DNA of 64,000 nt from Aerococcus sanguinicola (GCF_008726925.1 NZ_VYWO01000004.1:1-64000); one strand, 5' to 3'; shown: positions 1 through 8,272, counted from the first letter of the stretch. Numbers and translations: made by a program. Notes: generated by a model from the letters alone, not told the origin.

Positions 1-720
1 TGTTATGAAATATCGTATTCACTGATAAATTCTATTTTAAAATCCAAAATAAAAACCATGCATGACAAAAATCACACATGGTAAAAATTTATTTATTTGC
101 CTGTCTACTTGACAGGGGGCAGTTCAAATTCATTTAGTTCAGATTGTTCTTCTATTGACCAAAATCTTAACTTCTAGCAAAACTTTATCAAATGGTCATC
201 ATTTGACAAGTCTATCATATAAGAATTATTTCACGATAGCAAAAGCAAACTAAGAATGCATTCATAATATCTGTTGTTTTGTACTCATAAAGACGATCAC
301 TAGCCAAAGAAGAGTTTAAATCAGCCTTTCGTTCCTATTTTGAAATTTTTTCTCATCGTATTCTAATGGTAGCGTGTACATAATTTGCATTTATATTAAG
401 AGTTTCGTTTCCCATACTAAAGCCAAAAAACATTCATGACCCAATCACGCACAAAATTAGTCCCGGAATCAACCCCATCAAAACCAAAAAAATACCCCTA
501 GGAGCCACATACTCCGGGGGTATTGTGTTAGTTATGAACGCCATCATCGCGTTCATGGAAATGAAGAAATTCGACCTCTCCTCTTTTGACATTGGACTTA
601 TCGAATAATTGGTTGTGGACTTTCGAATATAGACTTAATTTAAGTGATTTTTCAGCTTTAATCTTGGTCAGGTCTAATAAATTTCAGGGTGTAGATAAGC
701 ACTTAATGAATATTTTAATC
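1..720. other. AT-rich gene-free stretch
   Basis: I see no coding region with a ribosome site here. The DNA is visibly richer in A and T than the rest of the window. It holds a decayed copy of the antitoxin-like sequence at about 485-560 and a small CTGTC/GACAG hairpin near 90-115. It may be remnant or acquired DNA; that is inference. Confidence 0.4.
485..560 (-). pseudogene. Promoterless second copy of the type I antitoxin RNA
   Basis: On the minus strand this copies the antitoxin RNA at 925-998. It has the complement of GTGTTAGTTATG (526-537) and GCCATCATCGCGTT (541-554), then a hairpin with arms AATACCCC (492-499) and GGGGGTATT (517-525) followed by a U-tract. No TATAAT-like -10 is visible beyond position 556, unlike the intact copy, and no toxin frame lies next to it. 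It is probably a remnant of a duplicated locus, or an extra antitoxin whose promoter I do not recognise. Confidence 0.5.
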
Positions 721-735
721 GTTGAGCCTTATTTA

Positions 736-744
736 TGATATCAT
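736..744 (+). promoter_or_regulatory. Extended -10 promoter of the Fst-like toxin mRNA
   Basis: TGaTATCAT at 736-744 is an extended -10. The best -35 candidate, TTAATC at 715-720, is weak. Transcription would start near 751, giving a short 5' leader. That leader contains an inverted repeat, CTCCC(TAGA)GGGGAG, which includes the Shine-Dalgarno sequence and could sequester it, as in Fst mRNAs. Confidence 0.45.
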
Positions 745-782
745 TTGGTATGGGCTAACTCCCTAGAGGGGAGGTGTTAGTT

Positions 783-875
783 ATGTCAATTAATGCCATC
801 ATCGTGTTGATTGTCGCACCACTAATTGTGGGAATACTCATCGAGTTATTTTCTTGGTGGTTGAACAAGAAGTGA
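783..875 (+). CDS. Fst/Ldr-family type I toxin, small membrane peptide
   Basis: This 30-residue peptide was read directly from the DNA. It begins MSINAIIVLIVAPLIVG and ends with a WWLNKK tail. The pattern (hydrophobic helix, central proline, VG, then a short Trp/Lys-rich tail) matches Fst-family toxins of Firmicute type I toxin-antitoxin loci, which damage the membrane when expressed in excess. GGGGAGG lies 6-7 nt upstream but inside a CTCCC/GGGGAG hairpin, consistent with restrained translation. An oppositely transcribed small RNA gene (925-998) carries sequence complementary to the ribosome site and to codons 5-9. The family call rests on pattern recognition, not on a search. Confidence 0.75.
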   Translation: MSINAIIVLIVAPLIVGILIELFSWWLNKK

Positions 876-924
876 CAATCGACTAGCCCAATCTCAACCG
901 CACACGCTTAGCCCACCTCTGAGC

Positions 925-998
925 GAAAAAAATACCCCCAGGAGCCACCAACTCCCGGGGGTATTGTGTTAGTTATGAACGCCATCATCGCGTTCCAC
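925..998 (-). ncRNA. Antisense antitoxin RNA of the Fst-like locus
   Basis: A ~74-nt minus-strand RNA is predicted from an extended -10 to a hairpin terminator. The terminator has arms 957-965 and 931-939 and a U-tract templated by the A-run at 926-932. The RNA contains the complement of GTGTTAGTTATG (966-977) and of GCCATCATCGCGTT (981-994). The same two words occur at the toxin start region (774-785 and 795-808, one mismatch). The RNA can therefore pair with the toxin ribosome site and early codons through two direct-repeat segments, the arrangement known for RNA II of par/Fst loci. Confidence 0.7.
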
Positions 999-1004
999 AC
1001 ATTT

Positions 1005-1013
1005 ATTATAACA
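1005..1013 (-). promoter_or_regulatory. Extended -10 promoter of the antitoxin RNA
   Basis: On the minus strand this reads TGtTATAAT, a perfect extended -10. No good -35 is visible at 17 bp. Transcription would start at about 997-999. Confidence 0.6.
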
Positions 1014-1023
1014 TATAAAGCAG

Positions 1024-1055
1024 AAAGAGGAAGCCATCAAGCTCCTCTTTTTTAA
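1024..1055 (+). terminator. Terminator downstream of the toxin locus
   Basis: AGAGGA...TCCTCT arms are followed by a T-run. It would end the toxin mRNA if transcription passes the 931-965 hairpin, making the antitoxin RNA fully antisense to the toxin 3' UTR. Confidence 0.5.
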
Positions 1056-1148
1056 TATTAATGTCATTCAGCTTAATGAACAGGAGTGAAGCCTTGGAAT
1101 TGGGTATCATCATGGTGTGAGAAAATCTGGGACTTACAAGCTAGTAAT

Positions 1149-1351
1149 TTGCTTTTGACGGCTCTCTCTGCAAATAGAAAATAACAATTTGCATACAGGA
1201 GCTCTGAACGCAAATAGAGAGTGGCTATTTGCATGTGGGAAGTCCGAGCGCAAATAGAAAATATCTATTTGCATGCAGGAAGCTCAAAAGCAAATAGAAA
1301 GTAGCAAATTGCACATAGGAGCTTTGAACGCAAATTGAAGCCGGCAATTTC
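1149..1351. repeat. Five-unit hairpin array with an exact 40-bp period
   Basis: GCAAAT occurs at 1170, 1210, 1250, 1290 and 1330. Its inverse ATTTGC (once AATTGC) follows at 1187, 1227, 1267 and 1307. Each unit is a small hairpin with 6-bp arms and an 11-nt loop, separated by 17 nt. The loop and spacer bases vary while the spacing is fixed. No coding frame is supported. Confidence 0.8.
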
Positions 1352-1575
1352 CAGAAAGCACTTCACAGCCTACGAAGCAAGCCCAAATTGAGTCTCTAAA
1401 TATTTAATGATCAAAGTCAAAAAGAAACTCACGCTCCCTAGCACTAGTTAGATCAAGGGGCACAATAAAAACCAGGCACAATTACCTGGTTTTTATCAAT
1501 TCATTTTTGAGCAGCCTCTCCATCCATTATCCTTGAAATAGCTAACTGCTATGCAATAATAATTTACTTTAGGAT

Positions 1576-1942
1576 TGTGAGCAGGAGTGGAGTTTTGAAG
1601 TTGGTCCTTAGCCATGAACAAGCAAGCTCCAGGGTGTGAGGGCTGGCGTTTAGCTTTCCTTCACTGGAGCAAGTCACCAGAGCAGTCTGAAAGACTGCGG
1701 CGGAGACTTGTGAAGTGACAGGAAAGCTGCCAGACCGAACCCGACTAGATGCGAATTAGGGATAGTAGGCGAAAGCCGTACGGTCCGTTTGAGATTTGCT
1801 AGGCGAAGAGGATGTAGCAACGCTGCTGTCGCAGCCTTGAACTTCATCTCTAAGTCGCTTCGCTCCAAGAGCTGAAGCTGCCCGAACCGGTGCCATGGCT
1901 TTTTAAGGGCCAAATTCAAAAACGGAACGGATGCTCACTAGC
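1576..1942 (+). mobile_element. MITE-like element, copy 1 (contains an inserted structured repeat)
   Basis: The ends are GTGAGCAGGAGTGGAGTTTTGAA on the left and the inverse-related TTCAAAA..GGAACGGATGCTCAC on the right. No transposase frame is present. Similar elements lie at 7467-7648 (minus) and 11667-12037. The interior carries a ~116-bp structured repeat at 1632-1747, which the 7467-7648 copy lacks at the same point. It looks like a non-autonomous element; the transposase that would move it is not in this window. Confidence 0.55.
1632..1747 (+). repeat. Structured repeat of the GGGTGTGAG...CGAACCCGACTA family, inside the MITE-like element
   Basis: Starts GGGTGTGAGGGCTGGCG and ends GACCGAACCCGACTA. 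Nested inverted arms are visible: GGCTGGC/GCCAGACC (outer), AGCTTTCCT-TCACT/AGTGA-C-AGGAAAGCT, CAAGTC/GACTTG, and an inner GCAGTCT-gaa-AGACTGC hairpin. Confidence 0.8.
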
Positions 1943-1961
1943 ACCATTTACTTACTCATCC

Positions 1962-2076
1962 TAGTCGGGTTCGAGGATGCAGAAAGGGCTCCTCTTCGCA
2001 AAAGGCTGCCGAAGCTCTCTGAGCTTCTCTAGCCTTTTACTCCAGAGGTCCCTTTCTCCCGCATCCTCTCACACCC
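1962..2076 (-). repeat. Structured repeat directly after the ylbG stop codon
   Basis: Minus-strand copy beginning four bases after the ylbG stop codon. The outer arms are GAGGATGCG/TGCATCCTC and the second arms AAAGGGACCTCT/AGAGGAGCCCTTT, then GTAAAAGGCT/AGCCTTTTGC. It has the orientation of the upstream ylaN-ftsW-pyc-ylbG genes, so it would be part of their 3' UTR. Confidence 0.75.
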
Positions 2077-2080
2077 TTTT

Positions 2081-2392
2081 CTAGAAGCGATATTTCATCT
2101 CCGGCAACCCATCGTCTTTAGGCATACGCTCTTTCAGTTCCCCCAGCACCTGGTCGAACTGGGTGTTGATCTCCTGGCGGGGGGATTCGTCGACTTGGCG
2201 GACGAATTTGAGTTTGCTGATTTTTTGCATGGTACGCTCGAGGTCTTCCACAGGGGTGTAGACGACGGCGTACTTGAGCTTGTAGGAGATATAGTAGACA
2301 TAGCCATACTTCTGCAGGGGGCGGGTGTGCTTGGTGGAATGGAGCCAGACAATGAGTCCCGCCCGGTCTTGTCGTTTATCGTATTCTGCCAC
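2081..2392 (-). CDS. ylbG: YlbG/UPF0298 family protein
   Basis: A small soluble protein of the YlbG (DUF2129) family. The recognisable core runs from GLIVWLHSTKHTR through YGYVYYISYKLKYAVVY to KLKFVRQV. The biochemical function is not established. The frame is open back to a GTG at 2419 that overlaps the pyc stop. A strong AGGGAGG (2401-2407) lies only 2 nt before an ATG at 2398 but 8 nt before a GTG at 2392, so I chose the GTG; the ATG is the alternative. It is probably co-transcribed with pyc. A structured repeat begins four bases after its stop. Confidence 0.8.
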   Translation of the reverse strand: MAEYDKRQDRAGLIVWLHSTKHTRPLQKYGYVYYISYKLKYAVVYTPVEDLERTMQKISKLKFVRQVDESPRQEINTQFDQVLGELKERMPKDDGLPEMKYRF

Positions 2393-2418
2393 TGGCATCA
2401 CCTCCCTTGGGATCGTCA

Positions 2419-5400
2419 CTAGTCTTTTTCAATTTCGATCAGCAGGTCATTGGAGTCGACTTGGTCACCGGCTTGGACGTGGATGGCCTTGATGGTCCCG
2501 TTGACTGGGGCCTTGACGGTGGTTTCCATCTTCATGGCTTCCGTCACCAGGATGGTTTGGCCCACCTTGACCTTGTCGCCCTGTTCGCAGGACACCTTCA
2601 CAATGGTTCCAGGCATGGTAGCCCCGATATGGCCACGGTTGGATGGGTCAGCTTTTGGACGGAGGGCCACGGTGGTCTTGATGGTCGTATCCTTGACCGT
2701 GATTTCCCGGCGTTGGCCGTTGAGGTCGAAGTAGACAATCCGTTCACCTAGGTGGTTGGCTGCGCCCACTTGGATCAGTTTAATCCGTAAGACCTTACCC
2801 TTTTGAATCTCTACCGAGACAGTTTCACCGGGCTGCATGCCGCGGAAGAAGGTTGGGGTATCGATATTGGAGAGGTCGGAATAATTGTCCAGCTTCTTGC
2901 AATAGTCAACGAAGACCTTAGGATACATGAGATAGGCCAGTAAGTCTTGGTCGGTGATTTCAATATCCACTTGTTCTGCCAATTCATCACGGACGGCATC
3001 GAAGTCCACAGGGTCTAAAAGAGCACCGGGACGTTCGGTCGTTGCAGGGGCGCCCTTGAGGATGATCTCTTGAACATCTTTCGGGAAGCCGCCCACGGGT
3101 TGGCCCAGGTCGCCTTGGAAGAACTTGATGACAGAGTCTGGGAAGTCCAGGCTCTTGCCGCGTTCGAAGAAGTCGTCAATGCTGAGCTTGTTTTGGACCA
3201 TGAAGAGGGCCATGTCCCCAACGACCTTAGAAGATGGGGTCACCTTCACAATATCGCCGAAGAGCATGTTGACATCATGGTACATGACCTTGATTTCTTC
3301 CCAGCGGTCTTCTAGCCCCACCCCAATGGCTTGTTGTTGGAGGTTGGTGTACTGGCCACCCGGCATTTCGGTCTTGTAGATCTCGGTTTCTGGGACCTTG
3401 AGTCCGGAAGCGAAGTCATTGTAGTAGGCCCGGACGCCTGACCAGTAGTGGTTCATCTTTTGCGCATTGTCCACGTTCAGGGCTGGACGGCGGTCATCGT
3501 GTTCCAGGGCATAGTAGAGGGTCGTCATGCTCGGTTGGCTGGTGGTTGAGGAGAAGGCAGAAGTCGCCACGTCCACAATATCCACGCCAGCCCGTGCCGC
3601 TTCCGCATAGGTGATAATCCCATTGCCCGCTGTATCGTGGGTATGGAGATGGATCGGCACATCGACCGCTGCCTTGAGTTCAGAAATCAGGGCATAGGCA
3701 GCTTGGGGCTTGAGCAGGCCGGCCATGTCCTTGATGGCAATGATATCAGCCCCTGCACTCACCAAGTCCTTGGCGAAGTTGACATAGTAGTCCGTGGAGT
3801 ATTTTTGCCGGTCAGGATTGAGGACATCCCCGGTATAGCACATGGCGGCTTCGGCAATTTTCCCGGTATCCTTGACGAATTGGAGAGGTTTCTCAATCTG
3901 CTTGATCCAGTTCAGGCTGTCGAAGACCCGGAAGACGTCAATACCTGATGCAGCAGACTGCTTGATAAAGGCTTCCAGGACATTGTCTGGATAGGCGGTA
4001 TAACCCACGGCATTGGACCCTCTAAAGAGCATCTGCAGGAGGGTATTCGGCATAGCTTGGCGGAATTTCTCCAAGCGTTCCCAAGGGTCTTCGGTTAAGA
4101 AGCGGTAGGCGGTATCGAAGGTCGCCCCACCCCAGACTTCCATGGAGAAAAAGTTCGGATTGGCTTCTTCTGCCACTTGGGCCGCCTTGACCATGTCCCG
4201 GGTCCGCATCCGCGTCGCAATCAGGGACTGGTGGGCATCCCGCATGGTGGTGTCGGTCAAGAGGAGTTCTTGCTTATTCTTGACAAAGTCTTGAACCGCC
4301 TTGACCCCGTCCTGATCGAGGACCTGCTTGGCCGTGGGACCGTCTGTTGTAACTTCCGCTAGGTCCTTAGGCAGCTGGGCCTTGGTGTAGTGGGGTTTCT
4401 CCCCGCGTTTGAGGCCAGGGAAGCCATTGATGGTGGTTTCGGCGATATAGCGGAGGATCTTGTTGCCCCGGTCGCGGTTCTTCTCTTTCGGGAATTCGAA
4501 GAGGGATGGGGTATGGTCGATGAAGAGGGTCGTGGCTTGGCCGGACAGGAATTCTTCATGACGGACCACATTCAAGAGGAAGGGAATATTGTTCTTCACG
4601 CCGCGGATCCGGTACTCGCGCAGGGCCCGGGTCATCTTGGCCACGGTTTCTTCGAAGGTCATGGCATGGGCGATCAGCTTGGTCACCATGGAGTCATAGT
4701 AAGGAGAGACTTCCGCATTCTGATAGCCGTTCCCCGCATCCAAGCGCAAGCCGAAGCCCCCTGGTGACCGGTAGGTGTTGATCTTACCGGTATCGGGGAA
4801 GAAGTTATTGGCCGGGTCTTCCGTTGTGATCCGGCATTGGATAGCATAGCCCATGAGCGGCAGGTCTTCTTGCTTGGGCAGGCCGATCGCTTCAAAAGAT
4901 TCCCCGTCCGCAATCCGGATCTGGGCTTTGACAATATCCACCCCAGTAATTTCTTCGGAAATGGTGTGTTCCACTTGGACCCGGGGGTTGACTTCGATGA
5001 AGTAGAAGTCGTGGCCGTCGAGCAGGAATTCCACTGTCCCGGCATTCTGATAGCCGACATGGGACATGAGGCGGACTGCTTCATCGCAGACCTCGTGGCG
5101 GACTTCCATGGGTAGGCCAACGGTTGGAGCTACTTCAACGACTTTTTGGTGGCGGCGTTGGACGGAGCAGTCCCGCTCCCAGAGGTGCATCACGTGGCCG
5201 TGCTGGTCGCCGAGGATCTGAACTTCAATGTGCTTAGGATTCGCGATATACTTCTCCGCATACATGACGCCTGAGCCAAATGCCTTGAGGGCTTCATTGG
5301 AGGCTGTCTCGTATTGTTCTTCGAGTTCGTCATCCGAGCGGACAACCCGCATGCCGCGGCCCCCACCCCCATTGGCTGCCTTGACCATGATCGGATAGCC

Positions 5401-5856
5401 GGCTTCTTTAGCGAAGTCACGGACTTCTTCGACAGATTCGACCGGTCCCGGTGTCCCTGGGATTTCCCGGATGCCTGCCGCACGGGCTGCCTTCTTGGCC
5501 TTGACCTTGTCCCCGAACATATCCAGGGTTTCTACTTTAGGCCCAATGAAGATAATGCCTTCTTCCTGGCAGCGACGGGCGAAGTCGACATTCTCAGATA
5601 AGAAACCATAGCCGGGATGGATAGCATCCGCACCGGTGTCTTTGGCAATCCGGATAATGTCTTCGATATCCAGATAGGCTTCAACAGGTTTCTTGCCTTC
5701 TCCAACCAGGTAGGATTCATCCGCCTTGAAGCGGTGGACAGAATTCTCATCTTCCTTGGCGAAGATAGCGACTGTTTCCAAGCCTAATTCAAAACAGGCC
5801 CGGAAGACGCGGATAGCAATTTCCCCACGGTTGGCGACTAGGACTTTTTTAATCAT
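2419..5856 (-). CDS. pyc: Pyruvate carboxylase
   Basis: ATP- and biotin-dependent carboxylation of pyruvate to oxaloacetate, which replenishes the TCA/aspartate pool. At 1145 residues it has the usual full length. In order: a biotin carboxylase domain (about 1-450) with the ATP-grasp glycine loop GGGGRGMR at 163-170; a carboxyltransferase domain starting near LLTDTTMRDAHQS (about 530); a linker; and a C-terminal biotinyl domain with EAMKMET, K1109 being the biotin site. The start has AGGGGAG upstream. It sits between ftsW and ylbG on the minus strand and is likely part of the same transcript. oxaloacetate from Pyc would feed the aspartate-family genes dapA and thrC found elsewhere in the window. 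Confidence 0.97.
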   Translation of the reverse strand: MIKKVLVANRGEIAIRVFRACFELGLETVAIFAKEDENSVHRFKADESYLVGEGKKPVEAYLDIEDIIRIAKDTGADAIHPGYGFLSENVDFARRCQEEGIIFIGPKVETLDMFGDKVKAKKAARAAGIREIPGTPGPVESVEEVRDFAKEAGYPIMVKAANGGGGRGMRVVRSDDELEEQYETASNEALKAFGSGVMYAEKYIANPKHIEVQILGDQHGHVMHLWERDCSVQRRHQKVVEVAPTVGLPMEVRHEVCDEAVRLMSHVGYQNAGTVEFLLDGHDFYFIEVNPRVQVEHTISEEITGVDIVKAQIRIADGESFEAIGLPKQEDLPLMGYAIQCRITTEDPANNFFPDTGKINTYRSPGGFGLRLDAGNGYQNAEVSPYYDSMVTKLIAHAMTFEETVAKMTRALREYRIRGVKNNIPFLLNVVRHEEFLSGQATTLFIDHTPSLFEFPKEKNRDRGNKILRYIAETTINGFPGLKRGEKPHYTKAQLPKDLAEVTTDGPTAKQVLDQDGVKAVQDFVKNKQELLLTDTTMRDAHQSLIATRMRTRDMVKAAQVAEEANPNFFSMEVWGGATFDTAYRFLTEDPWERLEKFRQAMPNTLLQMLFRGSNAVGYTAYPDNVLEAFIKQSAASGIDVFRVFDSLNWIKQIEKPLQFVKDTGKIAEAAMCYTGDVLNPDRQKYSTDYYVNFAKDLVSAGADIIAIKDMAGLLKPQAAYALISELKAAVDVPIHLHTHDTAGNGIITYAEAARAGVDIVDVATSAFSSTTSQPSMTTLYYALEHDDRRPALNVDNAQKMNHYWSGVRAYYNDFASGLKVPETEIYKTEMPGGQYTNLQQQAIGVGLEDRWEEIKVMYHDVNMLFGDIVKVTPSSKVVGDMALFMVQNKLSIDDFFERGKSLDFPDSVIKFFQGDLGQPVGGFPKDVQEIILKGAPATTERPGALLDPVDFDAVRDELAEQVDIEITDQDLLAYLMYPKVFVDYCKKLDNYSDLSNIDTPTFFRGMQPGETVSVEIQKGKVLRIKLIQVGAANHLGERIVYFDLNGQRREITVKDTTIKTTVALRPKADPSNRGHIGATMPGTIVKVSCEQGDKVKVGQTILVTEAMKMETTVKAPVNGTIKAIHVQAGDQVDSNDLLIEIEKD

Positions 5857-5885
5857 ATTGACACTCCCCTTTGGTTAATACTTGG

Positions 5886-7124
5886 CTACTTGGATTGACG
5901 TCTCTTGGGATGGCCAAAGCGGTCGGCCCGGCTAGCAGAGAGGGCCAGCCCCACCATAATAGCTGTGGTGAGGACCGAGGACCCCCCGTATGAAATAAAG
6001 GGGAAGGTAATCCCCGTGATAGGCAGGAGCCCGCTCACCCCGCCCAGGTTAATCACAGCCTGGATGAGGAAGTAGGAGGCAATCCCGATTAAGAGCATTT
6101 GGATATAGACGGTCCGAGCTTTTTGGGCCCGGTAATAGAGATAGATGGTGAGGTAGAAGTAGAGGCCCAGAATAAAGACGAGGCCTAGGAGTCCCAACTC
6201 CTCCCCCACAATGGCCATGATGAAGTCGTTATGGGCTTCAGGCAGGTAGCCCAGCTTCTGCACGGAATTCCCCAGGCCGCGGCCGAAGAAGCCGCCCCCC
6301 TTGAGGGCATAGTAGGAATTGACCAGTTGGTGGCCGATCCCCTGGGCCTCAGGGAAGGGGTTGACGAAGCTGAGCAGACGCTGGATCCGGTAGTTGGATG
6401 AGGTCCAGCCCAAGTGGTTGGCCAGGCGGACGCCTAAGACTAAGAGGGCATAGGCCCCTATCGCAATACCTGTCAGGGCCTTGACCAACTTGGACGGGAT
6501 GCCTGAACCAAGGACCATCAAGCTAGCAATGACTAGGAGCAGGCCGAAGCCCCCGATATCCGGGAGACTGACCGCAATGCCTAGCCAGAGCAAGATGGCG
6601 GCCGGCACGATGGGATGGCGGCCGACCACCCGGAAGAAGCCCTTCCAGCCGGTGTTCTTCGCGAAATCTTCCTGGTAACGGCTGAAATAATCCGCCAAAA
6701 GCAAGACCAGGACCGGCTTAGCGAACTCGATCGGTTGGATGGAGATCACATAGAGGTCGATCCAACCCTTGGCCCCGTTGATCTCTTCCCCCCAGATAAG
6801 GACGAAGACCAGGGCCAGGCTGATAACGACCAGGGCCAGCTTCTTGAAGGCCTGGCTGCGAAAGACCGTAACCCGCAAGCGGTAGATCAGCAGGGTCACC
6901 CCTAGACCGAGGACCATAAAGATCAGCTGGCGGATGACATAGTAGGTCACGTCATTACCCTCCGAAATGGCCCGGTAGGCAGAGGCCGAGAAGACCATGA
7001 TCAGGCCAATAATGGATAGGACCATATAGGGCAGGAAGATCGATAGGTTCAGCTCCCGGTAGGCCCGTTTGATTGCTGACGCCAATCCTTGTGTCTTGGA
7101 CTTATGAGTCTTTTCTGTTGACAC
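5886..7124 (-). CDS. ftsW: Peptidoglycan glycosyltransferase FtsW
   Basis: SEDS-family polytopic membrane protein that polymerises septal lipid II with a partner class B PBP during division. The 412 residues hold about ten hydrophobic segments. Family signatures seen are NSYYALKGGGFFGRGLGNS, the LPEAHNDFIMAIVGEELG loop and a C-terminal FPFISYGGSS. The start is a GTG that overlaps the end of ylaN by 23 bp, suggesting translational coupling. The ylaN-ftsW-pyc order matches that in Bacillus-type genomes, which favours FtsW over RodA. The C-terminus is short and basic. Confidence 0.93.
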   Translation of the reverse strand: MSTEKTHKSKTQGLASAIKRAYRELNLSIFLPYMVLSIIGLIMVFSASAYRAISEGNDVTYYVIRQLIFMVLGLGVTLLIYRLRVTVFRSQAFKKLALVVISLALVFVLIWGEEINGAKGWIDLYVISIQPIEFAKPVLVLLLADYFSRYQEDFAKNTGWKGFFRVVGRHPIVPAAILLWLGIAVSLPDIGGFGLLLVIASLMVLGSGIPSKLVKALTGIAIGAYALLVLGVRLANHLGWTSSNYRIQRLLSFVNPFPEAQGIGHQLVNSYYALKGGGFFGRGLGNSVQKLGYLPEAHNDFIMAIVGEELGLLGLVFILGLYFYLTIYLYYRAQKARTVYIQMLLIGIASYFLIQAVINLGGVSGLLPITGITFPFISYGGSSVLTTAIMVGLALSASRADRFGHPKRRQSK

Positions 7125-7419
7125 GGTGGTCCCCCTCTACATGGTAGAATTGGCCCTCTTCAAAAATCTCCGTATAGACCTGGTTGAGGGTATCTTCCAG
7201 TTCTCGAATAATTTGATGGCCTTTATTTTTTGAAATCGCACCAATCGCAATCGCATAAGCGACCTGCTTGGAGAAGCCATACATCTGGGTATCCACAATC
7301 TCCTCGAAAGCCGGACACTGGGCAAAGCACAAGTGCTCCTTCTGACTGAGGATTAAGTGAGAGATGCGCTGGGCTTCATGAAGCAAGATCTCTTCTGCTT
7401 GCTTCTGATTGATATCCAT
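7102..7419 (-). CDS. ylaN: YlaN family protein (DUF1507/UPF0358)
   Basis: A 105-residue soluble protein with the YlaN core AEEILLHEAQRISHLI and CPAFEEIVDTQMYGFSKQVAYAIAIG. YlaN has been linked in Bacillus and Staphylococcus to iron homeostasis through Fur; whether that holds here is inference. Its 3' end overlaps ftsW. An AAGGAGGGGATAGCG ribosome site precedes the ATG. The upstream 860 bp contain no gene but a MITE-like element begins about 50 bp away, so the operon promoter may lie in or beyond that element. Confidence 0.88.
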   Translation of the reverse strand: MDINQKQAEEILLHEAQRISHLILSQKEHLCFAQCPAFEEIVDTQMYGFSKQVAYAIAIGAISKNKGHQIIRELEDTLNQVYTEIFEEGQFYHVEGDHRVNRKDS

Positions 7420-7466
7420 TCGCTATCCCCTCCTTCTTTTTATTGGAATTTTTACTACATCGCGTT

Positions 7467-7648
7467 GGTGAGCATCCGTTCCGCTTTTGAATTTGATCGT
7501 TGAAGAGCCGTGGCACCGGTTCGGGCCAAGGTCCCTCACCTAGCGAGCTTCAAAGGGCTAGTACGGCTAACGCCGACTATCCCTAATTCACATCGCTTGC
7601 TTAGTCACGGCTAACGATCAAATTCAAAACTCCACTACTGCTCACTAG
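7467..7648 (-). mobile_element. MITE-like element, copy 3 (empty form)
   Basis: Minus-strand relative of the elements at 1576-1942 and 11667-12037, with the same ends (GTGAGCA on one side, TGCTCAC on the other). It reads AAGCAAGCGATGTGAATTAG where the other two copies carry a ~115-bp structured repeat between AAGCAAGC and GATGCGAATTA. It therefore shows the element without the insertion. Confidence 0.55.
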
Positions 7649-7991
7649 TAAACAGCCTAAGAATAAACGGAATAGTCACTACACTTTAATCACCGTCACC
7701 AACACTAGATGGTAAAGAATTCTTGACTAAGCATATATACTTGAAATTATACCATAACTTGATGAGAAGCTTGTTAGTTTTCGGGTTTTTATTCGCTTTG
7801 AACGGGTTAGGGCTTGGACTTTGGATCGAATGAGAGGTGAAAGATCAGAGAAAGTTGGGACTTATCCCCTGCGCAAGAAAAACGAGACACAGCGAGCGGG
7901 CTTGTGGCGCTTGCGGCTCGAGATACCGACAGAGCGTCATGTGATTTGTCTCCTTAAGGCTAGCTCGCTCTTGCTATAAGCTAGGAAACGG

Positions 7992-8104
7992 CATCTTTGC
8001 TCATAACAATGCAGTTTCTCGGGGCTTTACTGCATCTTCACTCATAACATTGCAGTTTCTACAGCCTTTACTGCATCTCCCTTTACAACAATGCAACTTC
8101 TCCC
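7992..8104. repeat. Hairpin array, 41-bp period, TGCAGT words
   Basis: TGCAGTTTCT occurs at 8010 and 8051 and, diverged, at 8092. The inverse CTGCATCT follows at 8030 and 8071. The arms TGCAGT/ACTGCA enclose about 13 nt. The surrounding 7420-8230 stretch otherwise holds only the MITE-like copy. Confidence 0.65.
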
Positions 8105-8232
8105 AAAAGTCACTGAGAAGCTAGCTTAGCTGTGCTAGCAATCTAGGCTAAGCGATTAGACGATGCCAGCTGGACTTGGACTTCCAAAATTAAAGGAACA
8201 AATTCAAAACCCTGTTCTCCGCACATTTCCAA

Positions 8233-8272
8233 AGAAAAAACCAGGAAGTGGGGTTTATCCCTCCACTTCCTG
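8233..8272 (-). terminator. typA terminator
   Basis: CAGGAAGTGG...CCACTTCCTG stem followed on the minus strand by GTTTTTTC, 12-14 bp beyond the typA stop. Confidence 0.85.

Noticed and set aside
1150..1351. CRISPR array
   Set aside because: The regular 40-42 bp spacing here and in the other arrays looks CRISPR-like. The conserved part is only 6-10 bp, units are internally inverted, spacers are related to each other, and no cas genes exist in the window.
1674..1919. 81-codon frame (minus) in the MITE-like element
   Set aside because: It crosses the structured repeat and the element interior, has no ribosome site, and similar frames recur wherever the repeat occurs. It is a by-product of the repeat.
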